Shown here one piece after another: positions 55,143 to 64,000 of a stretch of 64,000 nucleotides of DNA. The notes under the pieces were generated by a model. That model worked only from the letters and a program-made list of their open reading frames with translations, did not search any database and had not been told where the DNA came from. The DNA is taken from positions 33,276,690 through 33,340,689 of the forward strand of contig OZ026530.1 of the NCBI GenBank assembly GCA_964019695.1, written 5' to 3'. Source of the DNA: Loripinus fragilis (lineage: Eukaryota; Mollusca; Bivalvia; Lucinida; Lucinidae). Numbering within the stretch: position 1 is the first letter of the stretch; every line of letters begins with the position of its first letter. The translations under genes were made by a program, and so were the position numbers.

Positions 55143-55296
55143 GGGGATTTCGTCACTTAGTTGTGTTAAAATTGTAAGTATTTGAGAGCCGCCGAATATC
55201 TTTTTTAAGGATATTTCTTGTTCTATATAGTATTAACACCAATATCTACAACTTCCGGCCTTTGAAGTACCGACAATACGCGTTAATACCACCAAA

Positions 55297-56620
55297 CAAC
55301 TACAACATTGTTAGCAGCTTTATCTTTATACATTTACCAGTGAGAAAATGTTGATCTCATTTGAGACCGCCACAAATTAAATGGACAAGCATCACGGGAT
55401 GCAGTCTGTCCACAACAAAGTCAGCGTTTCTTTTTAATTTCATTATGTAGGTATCAAAATAATTATATATATCTTAAAAAAAAAAAATACAAAAGGTAAA
55501 TCTTAAGCTGGTTTAGATCTTTTTTATAAGCAAATCATTGCAAAAAATTTACTTAAATGAATGATTTGAAATACCAGTAATATGGTTATATCAATGTATT
55601 AATTTTAGCTCTATTTTAGAGATATTTTACCTACAATTTACACACCAGCGTCTTTTTTCTAATTTAAGGGACGCTACTTTTATAATTATGGGGCGAACAG
55701 CCGCAACTGTAGGCGAAGATATTTTAATGCATTCAACGTCAGAACAAGTATTGGCTTTTTAAACCAATAGCAGTCGTTGCTGCACCATTAGTACGTCGTC
55801 TGTGACCGCGTACATGTTTTAACATTATTTCCTCATATTGGTTTGGTAATAACTACCTCACATCAGCGTGTACAAATTCCTGTAAATGCGTTTCATATTC
55901 GAGGGCTTGTTGCTTGTGGGAGTTCTCATCCTCGTAGATTTTTCATCATTGTTATATGAATGGTCCTATTTTCTGACAGCCCTGTTTGAAAATACTCATA
56001 TTTCTGCTCAGATATTTAGATCAGAAACCTAAATTGTAATATTTATTTGCAAACTTTGTTTACAGACAGGAAAGAGGGTATATAAAAATCAAAGAACAGT
56101 ATATGAATATGTTAACATTTTGTTCAATCAAGTATATGAATAGGTCATTTTTTCGAAAGCCAAGTATATGATTGGGGTAGGCTTCAAAAAAATGGGCCGC
56201 ACACCCGTACGAAAATTACCCTCAAGTCACCCCGAGCTGTGAACAATCCAATTTGAGAACAAGTCAGGGACATTTTTGGCATTTAATCGGCACATAATTT
56301 CGACCCTACATAATATGTGCCTTTCGTGCGACTACTAGACTACATGGGATTTGCAATGGAAGCAACTACGGAATTGAAGATCGGGGGGGGGGGGGTATAC
56401 ACTCCAGCCCAATAGCCTTGGGATTGGGGATAAGTGCCCCCACCCGCCCCAAATTACCGAGTCTTGTTTGGGACTGGGAGTGTGTTTTATCCTCCAAGAC
56501 CAGACTACAGTAAATTTAAAATCCAAACATTTACAACCCGGGTCACACACACAGCCCTTCTTTATTTAACTTTAACAAAATGGTTACAGATATAAATATA
56601 GATTCCAATATTTCTGACTC
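55297..56620. other. Non-coding with a dispersed repeat
   Basis: 55490-55765 (CTGGTTTAGATC, TTTTTCTAATTTAAGGGACG, AACAGCCGCAACTGTAGG) recurs in part at 61135-61160 and 62845-62945. A poly-G run occurs at 56383-56394. Otherwise nothing recognised. Confidence 0.45.
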
Positions 56621-56639
56621 ATGAGATTGTCAAAATTCT

Positions 56640-58440
56640 AGTTATTTATACCTCTGTAGGGCATGTGATTACAGGTGATCTAAATGTCATTCCAGACGCT
56701 AGAGTTCGCAATATTATTTCTAAAGGCCCTATATATATTTCCATCTAATATTGATTTCCCTAAATGTCGTAGAGAGATCGCTGCTTCTTTAAATGACTTC
56801 AGTAATCGTTGGTGTAAACGATAAAACGTTGAATCTGATGCCTTGAAGGATTGGAAGATTAACATTTTTAAAATTATTAATACTCTTATTTCATTTTACT
56901 CCCGTAATACACATTTTTCCCCAAAAAAATTAAAATCTTCTTTTCGTCATCTTAAACGAGGTATCCAGGATTTTCATATGAACTAAGTTTCGGTTCCAGC
57001 AGATAAAGCTGCTAACAATGTTGTAGTTGTTTGGCGATTGTATTATATTAAAGCGTGTTGACACCAATGCCTATAAACTGCAGCCTTCTGTGAGTGAGAG
57101 GGTGGTTGTCAATGGGCATGGTTGTCATAAAGCCCTACATTTTGGCGTCAAAGCTAAAGAAAACCAAGACATAGTTCCTTCGTTGTACTGGTTACCTTTA
57201 CTCCACAAAAACCCCTATAAAGCAAGATTTATTGCTAATTCTCGTTCATGAACGACAACAGAACTTTCTAAATTGTTAACATCATGCCTTACAGCTGTTA
57301 AAATCATGTTATCAAGTACTATGAAAAGGTATAGGAGAGATCCGGTAAAAATCTATTTTGGTCTATTAAATTTTCAGGTGATATTCTAGATTAACTTAAA
57401 GCTAGAGATTTCAATGCGACCATTTTGTCTACTTATGATTTTTTTTCTACTTTTTACACTACTTTACCTTATAATTTAAATAAAGACAAACTAAATGATC
57501 TTGTTGAAAGAACACTCGATAGAAAATACTCTCCTTACCTTGTGTGTAACGACAGAAACGCATGAAGAGCATGCATGGTCTTGTCAAAATGTATGTGATG
57601 CGCTGACCTTTATGTTGGGCAACTTTTTTATTCGATTTGGCACCAAATGTATAGACAAGTTGTGCTACCCTAATTGCCGATTTATTCCTATTTTGTTATG
57701 AGAGAGACTTTATGATGTCTCTTTCTGATGATAAGCAGGCTGATATTATTGATGCTTTTAACACTACATACAGATATTTGGACGCTATTTTAAACATAAA
57801 TAATGCTTATGTTGACAATGTGGTAAGTCAAATATACCCTTCAGAGCTCCAATTTAATAAAGCTTATACCTCTGATACCCGAAGCCGCGTTTTAAGACTT
57901 GCATTTGTCAATTTCTAAGATATTGTTTCAACCAAAATTTATGACAAACGTGACGATTTTGATTTTGAAATTGTGAATTTCCCATTTTTAGATGGTGATG
58001 TTCCTCGCTCTACATCCTATGGAGTCTATATCTCTCAACTCATTTGTTTTGCTGGAGCATCTAGCCATAATGCTGACTTCAACACTCGCAATGACTTGTT
58101 AACTCAGAAACTTCTTAAACAAGGCTATCAGTATCATAAACTTCGCAAAATCTTTTCTAATATAAATTCCAAGTTGGACTTAAATGTCTTTTGCGCCAAG
58201 GACTTTCGGAACCTGAATTCTATGATGACTTGGTGTATAAGATGAAGAAGATTGTTGGCTCTAATAATTTTTCAGCGCAGTTAATTAAAATAATTTCCCA
58301 TTATAAAAAGATTGGCTATAACATAAACGTAATGCAACAGATTGCATGCTTGGTAGTCTACCCAATCAGGGTTGCAACTTTGCTGTCCTCTTTAATTGCA
58401 CACCAGTGGGTCGGACTTCAGACTCTATGACGGTTCCGAC
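56640..58440 (+). mobile_element. Decayed Penelope-like retroelement coding region
   Basis: Scattered frames on the + strand, broken by several stops and frameshifts, together spell one retroelement protein in order: GPIYIFPSNIDFPKCRREIA (about 56730-56780), a FHM...VPADKAANNVVVV block, YWLPLLHKNPYKARFIANS (57180-57245), a YDF...FYTTLP region (57430-57475), RYLDAILNINNAY (57774-57815) where the catalytic acidic pair is altered, then VPRSTSYGVYISQLICFA and a C-terminal RTSDSMT. The YWLP-LHK-PYKARFI and RYLD-ILNINN motifs are typical of Penelope-like reverse transcriptases. Missing stretches and the mutated catalytic motif show it is inactive. No host function is suggested. Confidence 0.7.
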
Positions 58441-58589
58441 TTAAAGATTTATCTATTGATGAGATTTGTCAGGCCTGTTGGAATTTTTGGCTCCGGTATT
58501 CAGTTTTATGTACTGTTATTTATTTATCTTGATACACGTTTTGGAGATGATGCATTGATAAGCTAAGGGTCTTTCATGCAAACCAAACA

Positions 58590-58925
58590 TCTATGTATCT
58601 TGATCCACATCTGAACTTAGCGTGAGGTTGGCGCCGTGAAACCGGCTTAAGCCCTCCAGTAAAATATTTTTACTGACCATTCAAATGCGGTACTTCTTAT
58701 GTGGATCACTTGTGTTTTTTGTGTCTTGTGTTTCTCATGCTTTTTCGTCTGTTCATTGCTGCCTTGTGGTCGCCTGCTGGGAAAGGACTGACCTCTTGGC
58801 TCTTGTTTGGTAATGTTTATTGTATTTTTATTACTTTCCCATGTGGTATCCTGGGTCAGGCGTGGTACTTGATTGTATCGTTTCCTGATCTTTGCCTCCT
58901 TTCTTACTTAGAAGTCATTATGATG
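58590..58925 (+). mobile_element. 3' tail of Penelope-like element
   Basis: Non-coding tail with GAGGTTGGCGCCGTG, CTTAAGCCCTCCAGTAAAAT and CTTTCCCATGTGGTATCCTGG. The same tail occurs inverted at 59645-60000. Confidence 0.65.
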
Positions 58926-58963
58926 AAACACGCACGCATGAGCCGGATCGCAGGTTTTATGCT

Positions 58964-59102
58964 TTCTGGGTTAGACCAGTACTAAGCATGGATCAATGTG
59001 TTTTTTCTCAAGGACACAATGCTGTGATGCTGGCGAGGCTCGAAAACGTAACCCCACGATCTCGAGACAAGCACTCTACCACTGAACCATTGCACTTCCT
59101 CC
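58964..59102 (-). mobile_element. tRNA-derived SINE
   Basis: On the minus strand GGAAGTGCAATGGTTCAGTGG (box A) and GGTTACGTTTTCGAGCC (box B region) match the 25357 SINE; the body is truncated after AGTACTGGTCTAACCC. Confidence 0.7.
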
Positions 59103-59208
59103 TTTTAAAAAGCATATACAATGATATGCTATTCAACAAGTGATATGCTATATCATACTTGTATATAGTAATAATTGTATATAGTATAACTGAAAATAAA
59201 GAAATGTC

Positions 59209-59490
59209 ATGTCACTATTTGATATGTATCATGATTTTTTAAAGCAGGGCTCAGTTCTCGACCCAATTCTTTTCCTTGCATACATAAATGGCCTGCCTGA
59301 GCAGGTCAAATCTAGAGTTAGACTTTTTGCAGATGACACAGCCTTGTACCTCGCAATCAGCTCAGCTACAGAAAGCGAAGTCCTACAAATAGACCGATTT
59401 GCTTCGAACAATGGGAAAAAGATGTGGGATATGCAATTTAACCCTTCTAAATGCCAGGTCCTCCAAATCACAAAAAGACAAAAGCCTTAA
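59209..59490 (+). mobile_element. LINE reverse transcriptase fragment
   Basis: A 93-codon frame covers the core of a non-LTR reverse transcriptase: QGSVLDPILFLAYINGLPEQ, then VRLFADDTALYLA with the catalytic FADD, and FNPSKCQVLQIT. It is a small piece with no flanking domains, different in type from the Penelope-like element around it. Confidence 0.8.
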
Positions 59491-59644
59491 ACACTAAGTA
59501 CATTCTACATAAGATAGAGCTGTTCACGAAATATAATGGAAAGTGCAACAAATTTCACGCCCCTAGTACTAGCTAAAGCAGTATTCTGCTTTCTGTCAGA
59601 GCCCAATATTCTTGAAGGACAGAATATGAAAAAAATATCAACAT

Positions 59645-60000
59645 TTTATATCGATGTATGGGGAGAAGTTTTACTAACTCCAAGGAATCCAAAGTAAGTA
59701 AGGGTGCAAAGATCAGGAATCGCTACAATCAAGTACCACAACTGACCCAGGATACCAATGGGAAAGTGACAAACTCTCAGTATTACACCACAAACGAGAG
59801 CAAAGAGGTCATCCCTTTCCCAGTAGGTGACCACAAGGTACGACAAACAGACGCGTACTAAGGCTTAACAAACACAAGACAGAAAAATAAAAAAAAATCC
59901 ACAAAAGAAGTACCGCATTGGAACGGTCAGTAAAATATTTTCCTGGAGGGCTTAAACCGGTTCCACGGCGCCAACCTCACCCTTAATTCAGATGTGAATC
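59645..60000 (-). mobile_element. Inverted tail of Penelope-like element
   Basis: Reverse-complement match to 58590-58925, including GGAGGGCTTAA, TGGCGCCG and the GATACCAATGGGAAAGTGAC region. It may be a second tail-to-tail copy or the inverted terminal piece often seen in Penelope-like insertions. Confidence 0.65.
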
Positions 60001-60004
60001 ATAG

Positions 60005-60315
60005 ACTTATATGAACTGCCTCCATGGCTTGGTTCTAGTGAGTACAAGCAATTCATGTTGTGGACAGAGTTTTGAAACAAGTATAAAGCAAAGACTGGAT
60101 ACTCATTTCAACTGACTCCACAAGTTGTTTTAATGAGTATGAGCAATCTATGTTGTGGACAATTTCATGAAACAAGTATCTTATAAAGACTGGATGCTCA
60201 TTTGAACCATCTCCATGGGGTGGTTCTTATGAGTGTACCCAATCCATGTTTAGGATAGAGATTAGATACAAAAAATAATACCTATTTGAACTGCAGCCAT
60301 AAAAGGTATTTATAA
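60005..60315 (+). repeat. ~105 bp tandem repeat, about three units
   Basis: Units share GAACTG-CTCCATGG-TTGGTT(C/T)T(A/T)-TGAGTA, CAATC(C)ATGTTGTGGACA and AACAAGTAT---AAAGACTGGAT. The third is degraded. Confidence 0.7.
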
Positions 60316-60796
60316 TGACCGGAAAAGAAACAAAAATGAAACATAAAATTGGGTCATCATTTGAATTGCATCCATTTAGCTGTTCTAATGGTACCCTATA
60401 TTCATGTTCCGTTCGGCAACATGAGAAAAATTCACAAACTATCTTCAAAAATAGGAGGGTTTATACTGAGAGGGTAACAGCTCTTAAAATACTACATTTA
60501 AATACCAAGTGTCAGCATCATTTTTATTTTTTCTTGCCTTCTCAAAATCACTTCCACAACCATATGTTTATTCTTTTAATTCGAGAAGAAATCTTGAGAA
60601 GGGCTTATGACAGTAGTAAAATAAAATATGCACAATACAGGGATTATTCAAATCAATTGACCATATCTGGTTGTTTCCGTGCCTTACCCTTGCTGCTAGG
60701 GTGATTTTTCGGGCGGAAGCAACTTCGGACTTGAGCAAGTTTTTAAGGTTGTTTTTAATATTTCTGAGAGAATAATTAGTGTGTTTTTTTATTTCT
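60316..60796. other. Unsupported open frame region
   Basis: A 129-codon frame at 60315-60704 has no recognised domain, no signal peptide and no splice context. It starts within the last tandem unit. Treated as non-coding. Confidence 0.35.
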
Positions 60797-61036
60797 GGCC
60801 CCTAAATTATTAAACTTCTTCAATGCTCTGAGTTGAGCACGAAATTTATCCTGCTGATAAATGTTAAAATGCCAACAATTGTTGGCATTTTAACATTTAT
60901 TAGCATGATAAATAAAACATCTGAGAGATCTCAAGCAAGACACTTGTTCTTTTGTCGGTATTTTAGTTTTAATGAGCAGTGGAAATTTCGTGCTGAGTTG
61001 AGTTGAGCATGAAAAAAGTTTTATAACATCGGGATC
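60797..61036. mobile_element. Palindromic MITE (family A)
   Basis: GGCCCCTAAATTATTAAACTTC...AAGTTTTATAACATCGGGATC, with the perfect centre AAATGCCAACAATTGTTGGC and arms GAGTTGAGCACG / GTTGAGCATG. Confidence 0.7.
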
Positions 61037-61515
61037 AGGTTATTGTCCTGATCCAGAAATACAGCGTATTTGTAGAAGAATCATATATTTCTAAAATTAA
61101 AACTTTGTATATTCCTTTAGAATAAAATATAATGGGTGGATTTCGAGCTGGTTTAGCTCTATCTATAAGCGGTTAATGCAAGGAAGTCCAAAATAAATTT
61201 GTGGATACCAGAAGTAAGTATATATAAATTTGTATAAGATGTATTATAGTGTTTCCAGAACTTAAGTGACCCCTGTTTTTTGCTAATTATTCTTTAATAG
61301 TGATTTTAATTGAAAAATAAATTAGAGAAATGAATTTAGATATAGACCGCATAATTGAATTAATTTTTCCACATAAATGTGAGTTTTTGTATAGGCTGGG
61401 ATTAGATGGAATTTTGGTGTGTTTTTGCCGCTCCTCTTTGAATTAGTCCCCAAGTGAACCTAACGATATAAATAAAACATGGCTTATACGGGTCAGTGGA
61501 GGTAATTCGTCAGTC
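61037..61515. other. Non-coding repeat fragments
   Basis: GTGTTTCCAGAACTTAAGTG (61253) has an inverted match near 62750-62785, and GAGCTGGTTTAG resembles 55508. These may be ends of one dispersed element. No gene. Confidence 0.4.
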
Positions 61516-61702
61516 GTACAGATAAGAGTGCGTAACAGGAAAATATTTTTCCTATTTCTCAACCAAAAAATATTTGCAAAAAATATTTGGTGTGTACTCA
61601 AAACAACCACCTTGATGATACGGTTCTTTGAGCACCCAAACCGTGTGTTTAAACGGATGAAGACAGTCGCAGCTTCACGCTAAAATTGCTTAACTGGACC
61701 AA
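61516..61702. mobile_element. Palindromic MITE (family B)
   Basis: ACAGATAAGAGTGCGTAACAGG...GCTTAACTGGACC, with the hairpin GTACTCAAAACAACC / GGTTCTTTGAGCACCC. Confidence 0.65.
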
Positions 61703-62098
61703 TCTTCGCGCATTAGGCTATGATTCACTGCTCATACTGACTTATAAACTTCACTGTACATCTAAAACCGATGCATTGAAATGGCCTGTGATAAAAAGCG
61801 ATTCAAGTAATAGTGTTGTCTAAACCTTAAATGCTGGGTTGTTGTTGTCCTCTGCTGAATTTTCTTTCGAGATATTATTTTCTAAAAATATGTCTTTCAG
61901 GAATACAAGTAGATTTTCGAACAGTATGGATCCAGATAATGCCCAACATTTAAGCCTGAATTTGGCTTCGGCTGTAACAGTTTACAAAGTTTATCAGCGA
62001 AATATCTTAAGCAGGCAAATATTTGATGCTCTTGAAGTTAAATGTATATCCCCAATTCGCTATTTCTCGTCAACTCTCTAATTTGCTTGAATTGTCGT

Positions 62099-62325
62099 CA
62101 TAAACTCTTTACTTACTAGTGTCGTCTGCTGATAACCTTTACAAACAATTCAGACCCAGATATGACCCGACGGGCATGATCTGGATCCAAACTGCTTGAC
62201 ACTCTACAGATATTACTGGATTTTTTTTTTAGAAAAAAACAACAACAACAAAAACTGATTTTGAAAAAATATCAGCAGACGACAAAACCATGGCAAATTA
62301 CCTCGTAGGCAAAAAGAGTCGATGA
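62099..62325. mobile_element. Palindromic MITE (family M)
   Basis: AACTCTTTACTTACTAGTGTCGTCTGC...CAAACAATTCAGACCCAGAT / ATCTGGATCCAAACTGCTTG...CAGCAGACGACAAAACC. Confidence 0.7.
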
Positions 62326-62956
62326 ATTGAAATTGAAGGTGCTACATGTACATGTACGTGCAGGTTTCATGCTTAAGCCTTATAATTGTCTGCTTTCAAT
62401 ACGGCACTGTCTAGGACCCATATAGACTTTTACAATTGCGTGTATGCGTGCGTGTGTGTGTAAAAGTGATGACGAGTGAGGTTTGCGGAATAGATTTTCG
62501 TTGAATCAGCGGATATAGATATTCCTGTCGGCTAGTATATATCATCATAGGAATGCAAATATACCACGTGTATCTATAGGGGTGCACAGGGAAAAACAAC
62601 TAAGTTATTCTTTTGTACAAGGGATTTGGGCTTCATTTACAAATAAGGGCGTCTCCCAAAAATAAATATTAGTTACGCGGTGTGCATTTAAATCCACATG
62701 CTAAGTGCCGTTCTTCTAGGTTCAATTTAAAACTGTTTAAAAAAAGAAAAACGGGGGTCACTTAAACTCTGGAAACACATTAGTTTTAGTCGCATTCCAT
62801 TGGTCTTTTTACCAAAGATGAACACACCACTACATTTTTTTCGAATGTAAGGGAGGCTACTAAAATAATTATAGCGGTATAACCGCAACTGTGTTGGAAG
62901 AATATTATGGAGATCCCTCGATATCAAGAGTAGTTTGGCAAACAGCGGAGATCCAG
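62326..62956. other. Non-coding with dispersed repeat
   Basis: (TG)n-like run at 62440-62461. 62750-62945 matches fragments at 55650-55765 and (inverted) 61253. No gene. Confidence 0.45.
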
Positions 62957-62994
62957 ATGAAATCGTGGCTGGCCATCCTGATTTTATTGTACAT
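62957..62994 (+). CDS. Possible signal-peptide first exon
   Basis: ATG at 62957 opens MKSWLAILILLY, a short hydrophobic run after one Lys, like the start of a signal peptide. It is followed by GTATGTATAC, which offers two donors: GTATGT at 62995 (phase 2) or GTATAC at 62999 (phase 0). The first would join in frame to 63289-63433, the second to the Cys-rich frame after about 63643. Without splicing the frame stops at codon 28. Support is weak: no promoter and no homology recognised. Confidence 0.25.
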
Positions 62995-63288
62995 GTATGT
63001 ATACCTTTATGGAGAATTCCACGTGCCTGAAAAGAGTTAAGAAAGACATAGACCCTACAAACTGGGGACCTGACAGTAGATCGTTATGGGTCTACATAAA
63101 AACATCTTATGCCCAAACGCTTTCTTGTAACGTACGTAACGCTGATGAGCTGAAATATTTCTCACTGGTGTCTCTTATTGATGTTCATGACTAGACCAAA
63201 CACTTAAAGCTCAAACTTTGTCATTAATTCTATCGTAAAATACTTTATTAAACTTTTACTTTGTGTTCTGCTATTTTCTATTTTATAG

Positions 63289-63433
63289 GGTAACGCTAAT
63301 TACAAGCCATTTACAGAGAATTGACCACAGAAAACTTAGTAAAACATGGATTTCTAAGGCCCTAAGACATGCCCTGACTAAAAATAGTGACCAAGTTTTT
63401 CTTCCACGGGGGTGCAACAAACTCGCAAAATAG
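63289..63433 (+). CDS. Possible short basic secreted peptide exon
   Basis: A strong acceptor (CTATTTTCTATTTTATAG, ending 63288) precedes a 47-codon frame ending at TAG 63431-63433. In phase with the 62995 donor it would give a ~60-residue product, rich in Lys, Arg and His with a single Cys near the end. A helical stretch includes HRKLSKTWISKALRHALTK. No family was recognised and function is unknown. It competes with the Cys-rich model downstream. Confidence 0.25.
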
Positions 63434-63540
63434 CCCATATATCTCAGTTTGGCCACTAGACCATATGTTTTTAGTTCAATTATGTTATAAAGTTCTAACT
63501 TTGTTATATAGATCGCTCTCTGGGGAAATCGGCTATAGCC

Positions 63541-63648
63541 CAGTCAGCACATAAAATCGGACCATTATCGGCCCGCCAGCGAAACGCCATCCAAATGGCG
63601 TTTCGCTGGCGGGTCGATAGTGGCCCGAGATTTGCTGCTGGCTGGGAG
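63541..63648. mobile_element. Palindromic MITE (family O)
   Basis: CCAGTCAGCACATAAAATCGG...CCCGAGATTTGCTGCTGGCTGG around the perfect centre GCCAGCGAAACGCCATCC / AAATGGCGTTTCGCTGGC. Relatives lie in both arms of the 45.8-55.3 kb inverted pair, and the hairpin resembles the centre of family N. Confidence 0.8.
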
Positions 63649-63862
63649 GACATCTGCGTCGAGTGTTCTCCCGGTTCAGCCTGTGTGTGCACTCCGCCAA
63701 GACTGATCCAGGACGACACTTTCTGCTGTTATGCCAATTTCTGTTTCAAGAAGACATATTCAAAAGATAAATCCATTTAAAACAGGCAAGTGTCATCCAG
63801 GATCATCATGCGCGGACTGCATAGGCTGCTCTGGAATGGCACTTTACAAAGATGAACTATAG
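63643..63862 (+). pseudogene. Cys-rich coding remnant, second frame ending in KDEL
   Basis: Right after the MITE a frame reads DICVECSPGSACVC and on to FCCYANFCFKK, seven to nine cysteines in ~45 codons with GC-rich third positions, stopping at 63780. One base on, the next frame reads GKCHPGSSCADCIGC and ends YKDEL at 63860-63862. Both contain C-x-PGS-x-C, so they look like parts of one Cys-rich repeat protein separated by a frameshift near the A-run at 63778-63784. KDEL is the retention signal of endoplasmic-reticulum lumen proteins. Either a disrupted gene, a sequence error or an unrecognised splice is possible. No family was identified. Confidence 0.35.
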
Positions 63863-64000
63863 CCGACTTTGATGAAGCGGCCCATATATATTTGAGGGCC
63901 TCCCAGTGGGTACCTGTTCCCTTGCTCGCCTGAAATTAATTGGCTTGTTCCCCTGTTTCCAAAAAAAAAATCGAAAGTTTGTTTTCTTATGTTCCATGGT

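Larger units (their letters stand above)
52256..55296 (+). mobile_element. 3.0 kb DNA element with ~70 bp terminal inverted repeats
   Basis: GGCGGTATTTACGCGTATTG through TAGATATTGGTGTTAATAC at the left returns inverted at 55224-55295 (GTATTAACACCAATATCTAC...CGCGTTAATACCACC). A palindromic MITE (52328-52548) sits just inside the left end and a family O palindrome at about 54495-54625. No transposase seen. The inverted ~2.7 kb partner at 45792-48530 lacks these ends. Confidence 0.75.

Noticed and set aside
60315..60704. 129-codon frame as a gene
   Set aside because: Starts in a tandem repeat, low-complexity composition, no domain, signal peptide or splice sites.
1..64000. CRISPR array, bacterial operon or viral genome
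   Set aside because: No regularly spaced short repeats with unique spacers; tandem repeats here are satellites, and genes have introns.

Overview
This is an animal (eukaryotic) genome window, A+T-rich by eye, with long introns and very dense, old repeats. The mix of small palindromic DNA transposons, tRNA-derived SINEs, Penelope-like and other non-LTR retroelement remains, and 'pearl'-style elements (unique ends around a tandem core) fits a bivalve mollusc. The taxon is inference; nothing here is bacterial or viral. No functional RNA gene, CRISPR array or operon was seen.

Host genes are sparse. (1) + strand, 881-1402 and 5723-7101: the last two exons found of a C2H2 zinc-finger transcription factor. 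It has Krueppel-type fingers, a Ser/Thr/Pro/Gln-rich spacer, a polyQ tract, a basic region and a C-terminal finger pair like the Ikaros/Hunchback dimerisation fingers. (2) - strand, 34280 down to 30034: three phase-1 exons of a modular protein, a cysteine-free Ser/Gly/Gln repeat exon followed by two small Cys-rich (antistasin-like) exons. (3) + strand, 62957-63862: weakly supported fragments of a secreted gene, namely a signal-peptide-like first exon, a short basic exon, a Cys-rich ORF, and an overlapping Cys-rich frame ending in KDEL.

Layout: 1-8.4 kb zinc-finger gene with transposons; 8.4-10.9 kb a composite satellite element inside a second tandem array; 11-23 kb mostly palindromic MITEs; 23.2-25.6 kb a nested stack (pearl-like host, CATG-ended element, 1.7 kb fold-back element, then a SINE); 27.2-29.0 kb a composite element with a ~140 bp tandem core; 30.0-34.3 kb the antistasin-like gene; 35.3-43.7 kb DNA transposons, a LINE tail, a 4.16 kb element with Tc1-type ends and 780 bp internal repeats, and another LINE tail; 45.8-55.3 kb two ~2.7 kb inverted copies of one element; 56.6-60.0 kb a decayed Penelope-like element with LINE and SINE debris; 60-64 kb tandem repeats, MITEs and the possible secreted gene.

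Most notable: one transposon family (CATG termini, 5-bp target duplication) has copies starting 6 and 9 nucleotides into introns of two unrelated genes, directly after the splice donors; a ~145 bp satellite carries an estrogen-response-element-like palindrome plus TGACCT repeats in nearly every unit; and target-site duplications prove the order of a three-layer nested insertion.
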